NCBI GenBank assembly: GCA_013399875.1
Contig: VXAZ01002362.1
Location: 254,456-318,455 of the forward strand
Reading direction: 5' to 3'
DNA length: 64,000 nt
Origin: Gymnorhina tibicen
Taxonomy: Eukaryota > Chordata > Aves > Passeriformes > Artamidae
This document shows, piece after piece, positions 1-10,800 of this stretch. The translations under genes were made by a program, and so were the position numbers. Below the pieces are notes generated by a model. That model made no database searches. It had not been told where the DNA came from and was given only the letters and a program-made list of their open reading frames with translations. The number at the start of each line of letters is the position of its first letter. The stretch's first letter is position 1.

Positions 1-1287
1 CTGTGCGGATCCCACTCCCACCACTGCTGTGCTCAGTCGCCCGCAGAGCGCTGTCTCTGCAGCACTGGCAGCTCCTCTGCCTAGTTTTGGGATGCCAGCC
101 CCTGTCCCAGTCCCAGGTTTCTGCCCCACGCCCCCAGACTGGTCTGTGCGTTTGTGCCAGTCCCTTCCTTCCCTGTCTAACATTGTTCAAGCCCCTGCAG
201 GCCACGGCTAAGCAAAATCCCAAGCCCTGCTACTCCACCCCCATGAGCTCAAGCCCTCTGCCGTGAGAAACCCCTTCCTATGTTCTCTTCTGACTTGGGA
301 CTCCCCCAAGCAGCACTCCTGGAGTGTCAGAGTACCCAGGCAGGGTGTGAACACCCCAAAGCTGTGACCACCCTTGTGGCAGCAGGGGATCACCTCCCAG
401 GAAGGATGTGACCCCCTGGTCCCACCACCACAGCTGGGATCCTCCTCACGGGGCAGCGCCTGAGCAGGGGATTTCTCCTCCTCCTTCCCAGCCACTCTCA
501 GCACACCCCGGGCGTGAGGTGATCCCACACAGCGAGGTTCTCCCCTCCAACAGCAGCCTCAGACAGGGGATCCCTCAAGCCAGGATAAAACCCCCCTCCC
601 AGCTAGGACCTTCTGCAAGGCAAGATGCAACCTCCTACCACTGCATCCCGATACAGCATCCCGAGGATCCTCCACAACTCCTCAGGCAGGACGGCACCCA
701 ACCCTTCGATCCCCTCTTCCAAAAGCACCCTGGGCCAGGGTCTTCCCCGCACCGTATGCTGGAGGTGTCTCCCCTACAGCACTCCAGCGAGAGGATCCCT
801 GTCCGGATACATCCCGCGGGAGCTGGCCTGCCTTCTGCATCCCATGGCACCTCCAGAGCACTGCCGGATAGGATGGGACCCCCTTCTCTGCCCACAGAGG
901 ACCCTTCCCATTCACCCTCTCCAGGTGCAGCGGATTGCCCCCAGCTAGGCAGGATGAGGCGCGCATCCCACCACCACCATCCCGCATGGGATTCCCCCTG
1001 GCCGGGCAGGACGAGGCCCGTCCCCCCCACACCGCCCCGGGCAGGCGAATCCCTGTTCAGGCAGGAGAAATCCAACTCCCCCCACATCATCCCGGGCAGG
1101 ACGGGACCCCCTCCTCCCGCAGTCCCGCGGGCAGGAGATGCTCCCATCTCTGCAGGACGAGCCCCCCACACCCCAAACACGCCTGAGGGGATGCCACCCG
1201 CTGCCCCAGAGCGCGGGCCCCGCTGGGGATGAGCCCCCTGCGGGCGGGATGCGGCCCCAGGGGCGGCGGGGGCGGGCCGTGTCTCAC
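1..1287 (-). other. Presumed ORAI2 intron 1 (partial)
   Basis: The stretch follows the donor at 1287 on the minus strand and runs off the window. Most of it is a degenerate GC-rich repeat. The long open frames on both strands are repeat artefacts with no recognisable domain. Confidence 0.4.
430..1200. repeat. Degenerate GC-rich minisatellite, unit roughly 40-50 bp
   Basis: Imperfect units recur around the core GGGCAGGACGRGRYCC followed by CCCCCCAC-type runs, clearest at 945-1170 and fading toward 430. The minus strand (sense of the presumed ORAI2 transcript) is the G-rich one. Confidence 0.6.
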
Positions 1288-1395
1288 CGCGCTGCTGTTC
1301 GGGGGCCGCGCCGGGAGCCCTGGGAGCGGGACCGGGAGCGGGAGCAGCAGCAGCAGAAGCGGGAACGGGAGCNCGCTGCCACGGCAACGCCGGGC
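1288..1395 (-). other. Probable non-coding first exon, by gene order ORAI2
   Basis: The minus strand carries a CpG-island exon ending in GCG|GTGAGAC (exon end 1288). Upstream of it are two CACGTGAC E-boxes and a CCAAT box in the order expected of a minus-strand promoter. There is no coding potential. In human the gene after PRKRIP1 in the same direction is ORAI2, which starts with non-coding sequence. The gene identity is inferred from synteny only, and the 5' end is approximate. One base (1373) is ambiguous. Confidence 0.45.
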
Positions 1396-1401
1396 ACCGG
1401 C

Positions 1402-1468
1402 CACGTGACCCGCAGGAAACGGGGGGGCAGCGCCGCCACGCCCCCGCACGTGACCAGCGGCTAATTGG
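1402..1468 (-). promoter_or_regulatory. CpG promoter with two CACGTGAC E-boxes and a CCAAT box
   Basis: CACGTGAC occurs at 1402-1409 and again at 1447-1454. ATTGG (CCAAT on the minus strand) lies at 1464-1468. Spacing of CCAAT about 75 bp upstream of the presumed start is typical. CACGTGAC is the preferred core of USF and TFE/MITF factors. Function is inferred from motifs. Confidence 0.5.
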
Positions 1469-1529
1469 CCCGCGGCCGGGTTGGCCACGCCCCCTCGTCG
1501 ANCGCCCCCTGCGCCCCCGGGGGAGCCGC

Positions 1530-4013
1530 TCGGGGGGTCTGGGGGTCTCACGAAACGGGGGATGGACTCAGCGGTTACAGAGAAAGGGCATCCCCCCCCC
1601 CTGCATGGAGCCATTCCCGCAGGGCTCGGGGGTCCCGCTGTGAGCATGCATCTGTAAGGAAAAAAATCAGGTCTGCGGATCCCTACAGTCGCGGTCGGGC
1701 TGAAACCCACCCACTGGTAAAGATGTTAGTGGGTCTGGACCTTGCGTTATCTCTAAATCTTGCCACAGAGAAGGTATTGGTGCAATGGGATGCAAATGTG
1801 CTTTTATTACAATTATTAATTATACAGCAAAAAGTCGCCACTTACATAAGTCAAAAGGCAGCGCTGCTCTGCCTCCGCCGGGCTGAACCTCCTCCGGCTG
1901 AGCACAGGCTCCCTGCGAATCCCGACTGCTATCTCCCTGCACTCCTCCGCTATTGACTCAGCAGGAAATCCTGTATAAAGCCATCAAAAGGATAGGGACA
2001 GCCTTATGGGAAAGAGGGAGTTCCTTCCCTGGAAATGAGATAAAGAAAATGCTGAAAGGCAGCACAATGGGTCAGCTTTATCACAGGGTAATCCCATCTT
2101 CCTGAATTCCATTCTGCCTGGGGGAGGGAACAAAGGAAAACAACTCTTAAAAACCTAATAAAGAGACAGATACATGTTATCCTGAGTGTGCTTTTCACCT
2201 CTGAGAGCAGGAATACCCCTGCTCGGTTTCAGCACTAACGCTGCTGTCTCTCGGGGTCCCACATATGCACAAACACGTAGAAATGGAACAGAGCAAACTT
2301 TAGCCCTTGAGGGTTAATCTCCATCAGAGAAAGGAGAGGAACTCCTCTAGAAAACAACCCAGAGCACGAATTTAGCGTAAGCAGGTCAAACTCCTTGGCA
2401 GTTTCAAGCCTGTAAGTTATTACTGCTTTGTTGGTGCCCTATTTGGAATAGGAAGTAGTTGTAGAGTTGTTCTTGATTTTACTATGCACAGGAGCACTTC
2501 CCCTTTTCTACTCCATGGATGACGTTTTCCCCGTTTTGAGGTCACACAGTATTTGCATTTTATTCTAAACGAAGAAACATCCCTTGAAACCTCCCTTTGA
2601 TGTGCTTTGTATTCTCAACGAGCTCGTACTGCCACGAACAACCACAACACGGCAGAGTGTTTATGGGAATTCACAGCTACACCTACCAAATACAGCTCCT
2701 ACTGCTACACTCAGCCACCCCGGCGAGACACAGCGTGAGGCAGATCCCACCTTCACCAACATGCTCTCTTTGCTGTTTATGGATTTCACCTACAAACTCA
2801 GCATTCCCAGAAAACAGAGCATGAATAATTCAGCGCGGGTAACGGCGGTGGCGTCTTAGGGAGGCAGGAGGAGGCCACACAACCTGAATTTGTTCAATCA
2901 CCAAGACAAACTCGAGTTCACCTTCCTCATGGCTGAGAGAAGCGTGTCCTCACTCAGCAGCATCTGCTCTACTTAATGCAGAACAACACTTACTCAGCTC
3001 AAAGGCCTGACAAGCTCAGAGGCAGAACATCTTTATTTGTTAAGACTCTCAGTTCTTCTCTGCCCATAAAAAACCCTCACGTTTTTATGGCTCGTCCTAC
3101 AACACAGTATCCACAGGGTTTGCCTGCCCTAAGGGGGATTCACGTGAAGCAATGCTCATAACTAATCTCTCCACAGGGAAAATGCCAGCTGCAGAACATC
3201 CATCCTGCATCTGAATGAAACACTGCCACAACTTGCAGCACCTGCCCCTGTGGAGATTGAGCAGAAAACAGTTCCATGCAGATCTCTAACCTGGGGGGCA
3301 GTGGGGATATGGACCTGGCAGGTCAGAAGTTATCCAGCTCTGAAGCCCTTGGATATGTACAGGGGGACTAAACATAAACATCACTCACGCTTGGTCACGT
3401 CTGCTTCCCTGCCACCATGGTAATACCACTGAGAAGCCATTACATAAAGCCAGCTCAGACAAAATGCAGGATTTCTGGCAGCACTATTCAACAAAGGCAA
3501 AATCTAAAAAGAGATTCTCCCTTTTTACTGTTTTTGCTTAAAATAATTTGGCATTAACCAAGGCTTGAGAAGAAGTAGCACTGCATTCTGGATGCAAGGC
3601 TCTGGGATGAGCATGTCTGAAAGCCAGCAGGCACTTCTAATTTAAGATACACTGAAGAGACAAAAACCAGAGTTACAAGTAAAACCACCACTGCATATGC
3701 TTTTCATTTAAGCACCAATAAGTAAATATATAGAGAGATGTTATGATTCCTACCAGGGAATCCAAAGTGCAAAGCAGAGAGCTCAAGCAGAGAGAAAGGC
3801 AGGTGTCATTACAGGAAGCTGAGCACAAGCAAAATGATTCCATTCCAAGCCTTTCTGCCACAGGATTCAGAGGCTTTACACACAGTCTTTGGGAAAAGGT
3901 ATTGTTCCAATTCAAAAGCAAAAAGTGACATGCAGCTAACACCTTTTTCCGTATTTTCATGTGTGCCACATCACTTGATCTCTTTGTCCCTTCCTGCAGC
4001 ATTGCAGCATCTC
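1530..4013. other. Intergenic region between the ORAI2-type promoter and PRKRIP1
   Basis: It has no coding exon. There are an octamer ATGCAAAT at 1790-1797, a minus-strand AATAAA at 1803-1808, a plus-strand TATAAA near 1974 and another minus-strand AATAAA at 3032-3037. None of these could be tied to a gene. Confidence 0.6.
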
Positions 4014-4687
4014 TTTATTTTACTGAAATCCTCTTCCAAAAATAAAAAATAGAAGACAGAACAATCCAACACATCCCTTTTATTAATTTAAAAAACATGG
4101 AAGAAAAGCAATAGGGAAAGTTTTAGCATTAAAAAAGGGATCCTGATTAAAAATCTATAGAACTTGTCTAGCAACATAAACTGGTTTCTTTGGGTTAGAG
4201 ATGACCCCATACAAAACCCCAAATGCAGAACACTCACAGTGCAGGAGAGTCTGGCTACAGACCACTTTTCTACTTCAGGTTAAACTCTTCCCCTAGATTC
4301 ATGTATCCCACTGCTACCAGCTTCAACATAAGTAGAATACGTAGCCTTCACAGTAGTATTTCCCTTAAATGGTAATAGTTATGTTTTAGCTTTCAGACAG
4401 AAAAACACTCTGGGCCATGTTAGAAAGAACTCTAGGGTCATAGAGACTTATGGCTGACTCTTTAGAGCAAACTTAGAGCAGACTGCACAGCAGTTATACA
4501 AGCAATTAAGAAAAAATCTCTTATTTGGCATTTCTCTATCATTTTCTCTCGGGCCTGTGACGTGAAGGCCATGCCCCGTTAAGCAGATGTAACGTACGCC
4601 AATGGGTTCTGCTTGGCTGAGATGAAAGACTTTCATGCTCCTGAATATAAAGCAATGAACAGTGTTTCCAGCTGTCCCTGGAAGGCC
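4014..4687 (-). other. PRKRIP1: PRKRIP1 3' untranslated region
   Basis: Sequence after the stop runs about 600-670 nt to two minus-strand AATAAA signals (4079-4084 and 4014-4019). A more distal AATAAA at 3032-3037 could give a longer form. The boundary is inferred. Confidence 0.6.
4079..4084 (-). promoter_or_regulatory. Candidate PRKRIP1 poly(A) signal
   Basis: Minus-strand AATAAA in an AT-rich tract about 605 nt past the stop, with a second copy at 4014-4019. Confidence 0.5.
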
Positions 4688-4803
4688 TCATCCTCTTCCC
4701 ATCACAAAACTCGGCTCTTCAGCATCATCTTCCTTCTCTTCCTCCTCCTTGCTATCCTCTTCGTCATCCTCGCTGCTGCCTTGCTCTTGGGATTGACCAG
4801 GTT
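4688..4803 (-). CDS. PRKRIP1: PRKRIP1 exon 6 (acidic tail and stop)
   Basis: Acceptor TTTGTAG, 116 coding nt, TGA at 4690-4688. It encodes [11 protein letters not shown], then a tract almost wholly of Asp, Glu and Lys, and the conserved end EPSFVMGRG. The plus strand of this exon is a C/T-rich tract that looks like a small hydrophobic open frame, which is an antisense artefact. Confidence 0.93.
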
Positions 4804-7800
4804 CTACAAACACAAACAGGATGAATGGATGAGGTGTTCCCACCCGGCTTCCTTGTGAAGCATTTCACAACAAAACAGTCTCAGGTGCTCAGCAAATGTG
4901 TATTAGGCCAGGCTAATTAGCACGGATGGGTAACATATTCCCCTGTGTCTTCCTTGTTAAGTATCTCACAACTAAGCAGTCCCAGATACTCAGGGAACAC
5001 GAATCAGGTTCTATTAATTCTGCCAAGTGATGAGGAGCTCAGAATATCAAATTCTTCCCTGGAGAATTCCCTTACCTCCAGTGTTACTAAGTCCATCATT
5101 AAACAACTCCGCCTTCCCTGGAACATTGTTTCTTTCAAACAGAGGTAGTCAAACACTGAGGTGATAGAGTCTCATTCCCAATCTCACCTCTGCCGGTTGG
5201 GATGAACTTTCAAGGATCACACAGAGCACTGGGAAGCCACAGGCAAGACTCAGTATATTCCTACAGCTATCCAAGTTCACAGAAACTCCATGAGGTGCCA
5301 TAAACTTTTACAGGCTGTTTGCTATACTGCAAGTACAGGAACTCATTAAGATACGCCTAAGATTAACAAGGGTCACAGAAAACTTATGAAGTCTGCTAAA
5401 AACACCAGGAAACATCTACTAGAAATTAAATAACCAATAATAAAAATGAGGTACGGCATAAAGTGGGATCTGAATCCCAAGAGCCATTTTTCTGCCCTTT
5501 CCTGTTCCTCATGCCCAGGCACACTCTCGATGTCCTGACCAGTTCATCCAGGATTTAGGATCAGTGGTCTGATGCCACCGCGTGGTGAAGGGCTGAACTT
5601 TAGGGTTTATTGGGAGTTTGTTCATTAATGCAACCGTAACAGCTGACCTCATTCAGTGCCAACCCTTATTCTTAATGTTTTTGCTACAACAAAGATGAAA
5701 CATGGCAATTCAGAGGTTTAATTTATTCATTCAAAAAGGAAGACAAATGTCTGCCTGCCACGTAAAACAAATGCACTTTAATTAATTTGAAAAAACTCTC
5801 AGATCACAACCCACGGCACACAAAACTACAAAAAGGTAAGGCTGTTCTCAGTAGACTAAACATGGCTAAGAGGGGCTTCTCTCTGCCCTGATATTATTAT
5901 TTCACATAGAGAAGCACAAACTGTAAAGAGTTAAGAACTGTTACAAAGACCAGGGAGTTTGGATTCTAGTCTTTCAGCAACTTGTGCCAAACAAAACCAC
6001 TCCAGCCCCACAACTGGTACACGGCAATCCCATACCACAGTGCCAGTCCCTGATCCAGCTCTCCTCTCTCCCAGCCACTCCCTAAGGGATGGGTATTCTG
6101 TTTGCTCACTCAAAATGAACACAAGTATGTTGACTCATACTTAAATTCTCCTCCCAGTTACAATTCATAAATGAGTAGCTTAAAAAAATATATAACAAAA
6201 CCAAAACAAAACACCCAAAAAACTCACTCTGCTACATTCACTTGCTGTCACAAGTAAAATTAACCTAACAATTTGTCCTCCCTTGTTTACATGGGAGGCT
6301 GGCAGTGGTTCAGCTGAAACAGATCCAATTCTGAAAAGCAAAGCACAAATAAGGTAGAACTGTCAGACAAGTCCCTGTTCCAGCAGAATTACCAGAAACT
6401 GCTGTAACTTTAAGATTAACAATTTGTGTGCTAATTCACAAAGGACAACTATTTGAAAGAGTAAGCCAAAATATACTCACTGAAACACTGAAAAGAAGCA
6501 ACGAGTATGCAAAAGTTTGAGCAAACAGTTACACTGACATTGCTGAACATTAATTTTCAAGACTGCAGGAGAACAGAGGCAGTCAGGTTTTTCACCTTTA
6601 TTTCTATGCAAATAAAATAGTCCTGTGGAACAGATGGTACCAAGGTGGCTCAATTTCCTACACACAAAATTATAACTCAGTTTCTTGCTGCCCAAGCTGT
6701 GCATTTTTTTCCACCTGTTTTTCCATACACATTCAAAATATACTTTAATAAAGCACAGCCTTGAACAATACTGCCTTTCTGAGCAGCTGAGGTTCTGAAT
6801 CTGCAGTTTAACAGAATAGCTGGGGCAAAACATCCACAAACTCAGATTCCAGAGTTTGCTGTCCAAAATTTCCCCTAATAAATGGAAAATATTCACAAAC
6901 AGCCAAGTTATTTGTAAGATTAAATCTCAACATAGATGGCTTTCAAAGAGGATTTTGAAACATTAGCTAAAATAACAAGCTTAAGGCTCAAGCTTTAATC
7001 CATGTATTGAGAATGCTTGGGATGGGGGGTGGAACAAAAGCTTCTAGGCTTCAATAAGGGAACAGAACCAAGTCCTGAGAAAAGTAAACTAAATTTCACT
7101 GACCTTTTTCCTGCTTCTTTTGTTCAAGTTTATTTTTCTTAGCTTGCAGTTTCTTCTCTTTTAACTTCTGGCTATAAAGCAAAAAAGACTCTCTGGCAAA
7201 TCCAATGTTGTAAAGCTTCTGCACATTCATACATTGATAAAGGACATATTACAGACATCTTAGAAAAGCTGATTTCAGAAGAGAAATTCAATTTAAATTT
7301 GGCCTCAACTGAAAATCCAGCAAGAGCAAACTTAGCACATGATCAAGAGAAACTTTTCTATGTTGTTTTTAGATTAATGGATTTTTTAAAAGTCTTTCAT
7401 GACTCTACTGCAACCAAAGCTATATGATACACAAGAATCTCCAGGAACACAGATGGAACAAAAATGAAACTGCCCCCACATTTTAGCTACCTAGGCTAAT
7501 AAGCTCAAATACAAAATGGTGTAAAACCCAGACTGCAGAAACTGAACACTGGGAGGGAAAAATCACCAGTGATATACACTTGAACTGAAGAAAATGAAAA
7601 TAGTGCAGTATGCTTTGACCTTCCTCTTTGGCTGTACTTTCTCAGGACATCAGGCCCTAGGAGTAGCACTAGGGCTAAGAGGGAATTTCAATTCATACAA
7701 CCCAGCTCTCTTTGCCCAGCAAAGGCAACCTGGCAAGTTAACAGCAGACACAGGCAGAGCAGCCTGGCATTCACATGCTCCTCTCTCAACACCATAAATG

Positions 7801-10800
7801 AATTCTCCTGAAACAGAGAGCCAGGAACTGTACCTGTTGGGGCAGGACAAAGGAGAAGGGTGGTGAGGGAAATTAGAGGGGCTCCTGCAGGGCAAAGCCA
7901 CACCATTAGAGCATAGCAGGGGGACAAGGAGGTGTTAATGTTTAGGCAGCATCTGCTGTTGGAACAGTTGTTCTCCATCTCAGCCAGGGAAGAGGCAGCA
8001 GGCCAGATCTGACTTGCTGGCCATCTGTTGGACCACATTAAATTAAACTAAGATGGCAACAGTGTTTGTGTTGTGCACTTTTGTGTTAACACGGCAGTGA
8101 GTCACTTTGCACAGGCCTTTCCACAGCAACTCTCAGCCACAGCATGCAAAGCAGCAAGGGAGAGGCTGCTCAGGGTCAGACCCCGGGAAAGAGCCGAGCA
8201 TGATTCCGTGCCATTTCTGAAATGTCCTGGACACAGAGAGTGGGACTTAAATTCTTGTGCCACTGCACTACAATGCTCAGGCTACTTCTCGAGAGCATCA
8301 ATCTTGTAATTGTTTCATTTTGTCTAAAGTTTAAGAGGAAAATGGATTGAGTATTTTTTTAGTATTTCCACCTAACTTATTAGACTTGGCCTGCCAGACA
8401 TTTCAAAGAGGTAGGCAGAAGCAGCCTACCCATGAAGCAGCACCCAGTTTTGCACTGAAACTGCTTGGGATCAAATGATTCAGACATAAACTTATCCAGA
8501 TATTCACACAAACCTTTCCTGACATTGTTAAAACAAATATGCAGTGAGGCATGTTGCAATCAAGACCACAGTGTCAGCAAAAGCAGCTCAACCAGTCCAA
8601 AGTTATCCTGCAAGCAATATCACAGAAAAGAAACCGCCCCAGCAAAGCCTGTCAGGTTTACAGCTACCTTTGGAAACCAAACATTGACACTGACAAATTT
8701 AATTTCCACAGCCAGACTTCCCAGCTGATAGATGCAGACACAGAATGACAGTGTTTATCCAGAGCATGCAGCTACAGATGAGGCACAGGGAGTGAGGGTT
8801 TCCATGTCAAGCCTCCTGGGAAAAATCTGCCCTTACCGCTTCCTTCTGCGTTTTGCTGTTTGCTCTTCTGCAATCATCTTATTCCTCTCCAGTTTCTTCT
8901 GGAATTCCTCATCTAGTCTTTGCTGTAATTGATCACATGTCATACTTTGGTCACAATCTAAATTAAAATACTTCTTTGAAAAGTCATGTCCTTTTAGGGA
9001 GAAGTCTTTTAGCAAAATACAGAAGGGAGCTCTGCCAGATTTTGTCTGGCTTCTTTATACAAAGCCATGTTCCTAGGGATGACTCCTGTACAGACAGCAT
9101 TTTTAACCTGCAACCTGAGCCAAACACTGAAACCTTCTGAGGGAGGAATCCTCACCAAAACAGATGAGGGAGGTTGGGCTTCTGCCCTAATGAATGTTTC
9201 ATAAAAACAAATGAATAATTGGAGACACAAACATTAACATATGGACTCATCTCAGCCAAGAGAGAGTATAACAATAGTGCTCTCTAAAAGAGGGGGCATT
9301 CTACTCGATCAAGACTCAAAAGAAACATCTGGACTCTGTGCACAGGCACTCTCTTTGTTCCTGTCTGTGCAAGGCAGCGTTACCAGGGACTTCTAGCTTT
9401 TAAAGCATTTTCAAGTCAGCCCGAGAACACGCACATTCCCATGAGGCCTTACTGTGTGCTAGGACCCCAGGGAACACAGGAGATGGAGCATGTCTGACAC
9501 AAAGCACCAAATGTTTCAGTACTGACACAGACACCACGGATCACACACTCCTACAGACTCCTCTGACAAGGGGTGGCTCAGAACGGAATTATTTGTACAT
9601 GACTTTCAAAGAAAACACAGATTTGCAATGAACAACAAATAGTTGTTGGTGGGGGGAGTTATAAAGAGTTGTGCTGACCTTCTCAGCCATGGCATCCATG
9701 AAATCTTGCCTCTGGTACTCTCGCCGACGGAGATGCCGGTACACGTGGAACTCCCCGCTCCCAGCTCCGGCACTGGAACCTGCAGCAAGGAAGAGTTAAG
9801 TCTGCTAGGAAAGAAGGGAAATGCTCACAAATTACTACAGCTGGATGCTGAGGGATGAGGCACAGGAAAGGGCACTGTCAGATGAAAATTACCAACAATA
9901 CATAGAGTGTGTCACCATTTTAAACTAAAATCACTCGCAACCAAAAGGCAGAGCGAGCTGCAAACCCCACACACTTTTGGGTCACTGCAGGTCCTACAAT
10001 TATCCCCCTGGAGAGCCCACTCTTAGCTGCACATCAAGGCAGGCAAAGAACTAGAGATGAAATGCACTCCCCACTCTCCTACAGGCAGAGGTGAGCTACA
10101 ATACCCTGCTGATGCTGCTTCCAACTAATTTTCAGCATCTCACACACAAAATAAGGTCAACAGAAAGGTGGTGAAAGGTGATAGTGTACTTTCCCATGCA
10201 AGACAGATCCACTGACAGTTTTTAACTTTTTATTCATAAATTACATCCCTACAGCACTCTCTTCCTGGCATCAACCTGCATGTTGAAGCCTTGCAGGAGC
10301 TTTAAGCATTGTGCTCCACTCTCTTCCCCTGTCTCCTGAGCCATTTCTCAGGGGAAAGCACAGGAATACAAGCATCAAAGAAGACACCTAATTAAAACTG
10401 AGCAGCTGGGGCTGCAACAGGGGTGCTCTTGATACCAAGAGAATCCCAGCACGTCAGGAGCTCCCAGAAAAATGGTAATTCAAGTCAAGCACACAGCAAA
10501 GCTATTTGAAAAAGCCATGGGAGAATTCCAGTAAGCTGAAGATTTTATTCAGAAGTGTATAAAAACTTTAGTCCAAGATCAATTATTCTGAAATAAGAAA
10601 AGTCAACCTCTAGAAAGGATGGAGGTCTCAAAGAAAGGCAGGACTTCTACATGCAGCCAGTTTATACCACAGCCACTACATTTAATCCCTGCAGGTAAAA
10701 GTGTACACAGAGTATTTGGGTCAGGGTCAGCTGCCAGCTCCCTACCTGACCACACAGAGTCACACCTGCTGCACGTGCCTGCTTCTCACGGCCTGAGATT

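Noticed and set aside
408..1232. 274-codon plus-strand open frame and overlapping minus-strand frames of 250 codons
   Set aside because: They lie wholly in a GC-rich tandem repeat, are open on both strands at once, and have no recognisable domain.
4613..4858. Small plus-strand protein with a hydrophobic Leu/Ile/Phe stretch resembling a membrane micropeptide
   Set aside because: The hydrophobic stretch is the antisense of the Glu/Asp codons of PRKRIP1 exon 6, which is well supported.
8923..9015. In-frame upstream extension of PRKRIP1 exon 4 with its own ATG
   Set aside because: 31 open codons are unremarkable by chance, there is a good acceptor at 8923-8931, and family similarity begins exactly there.
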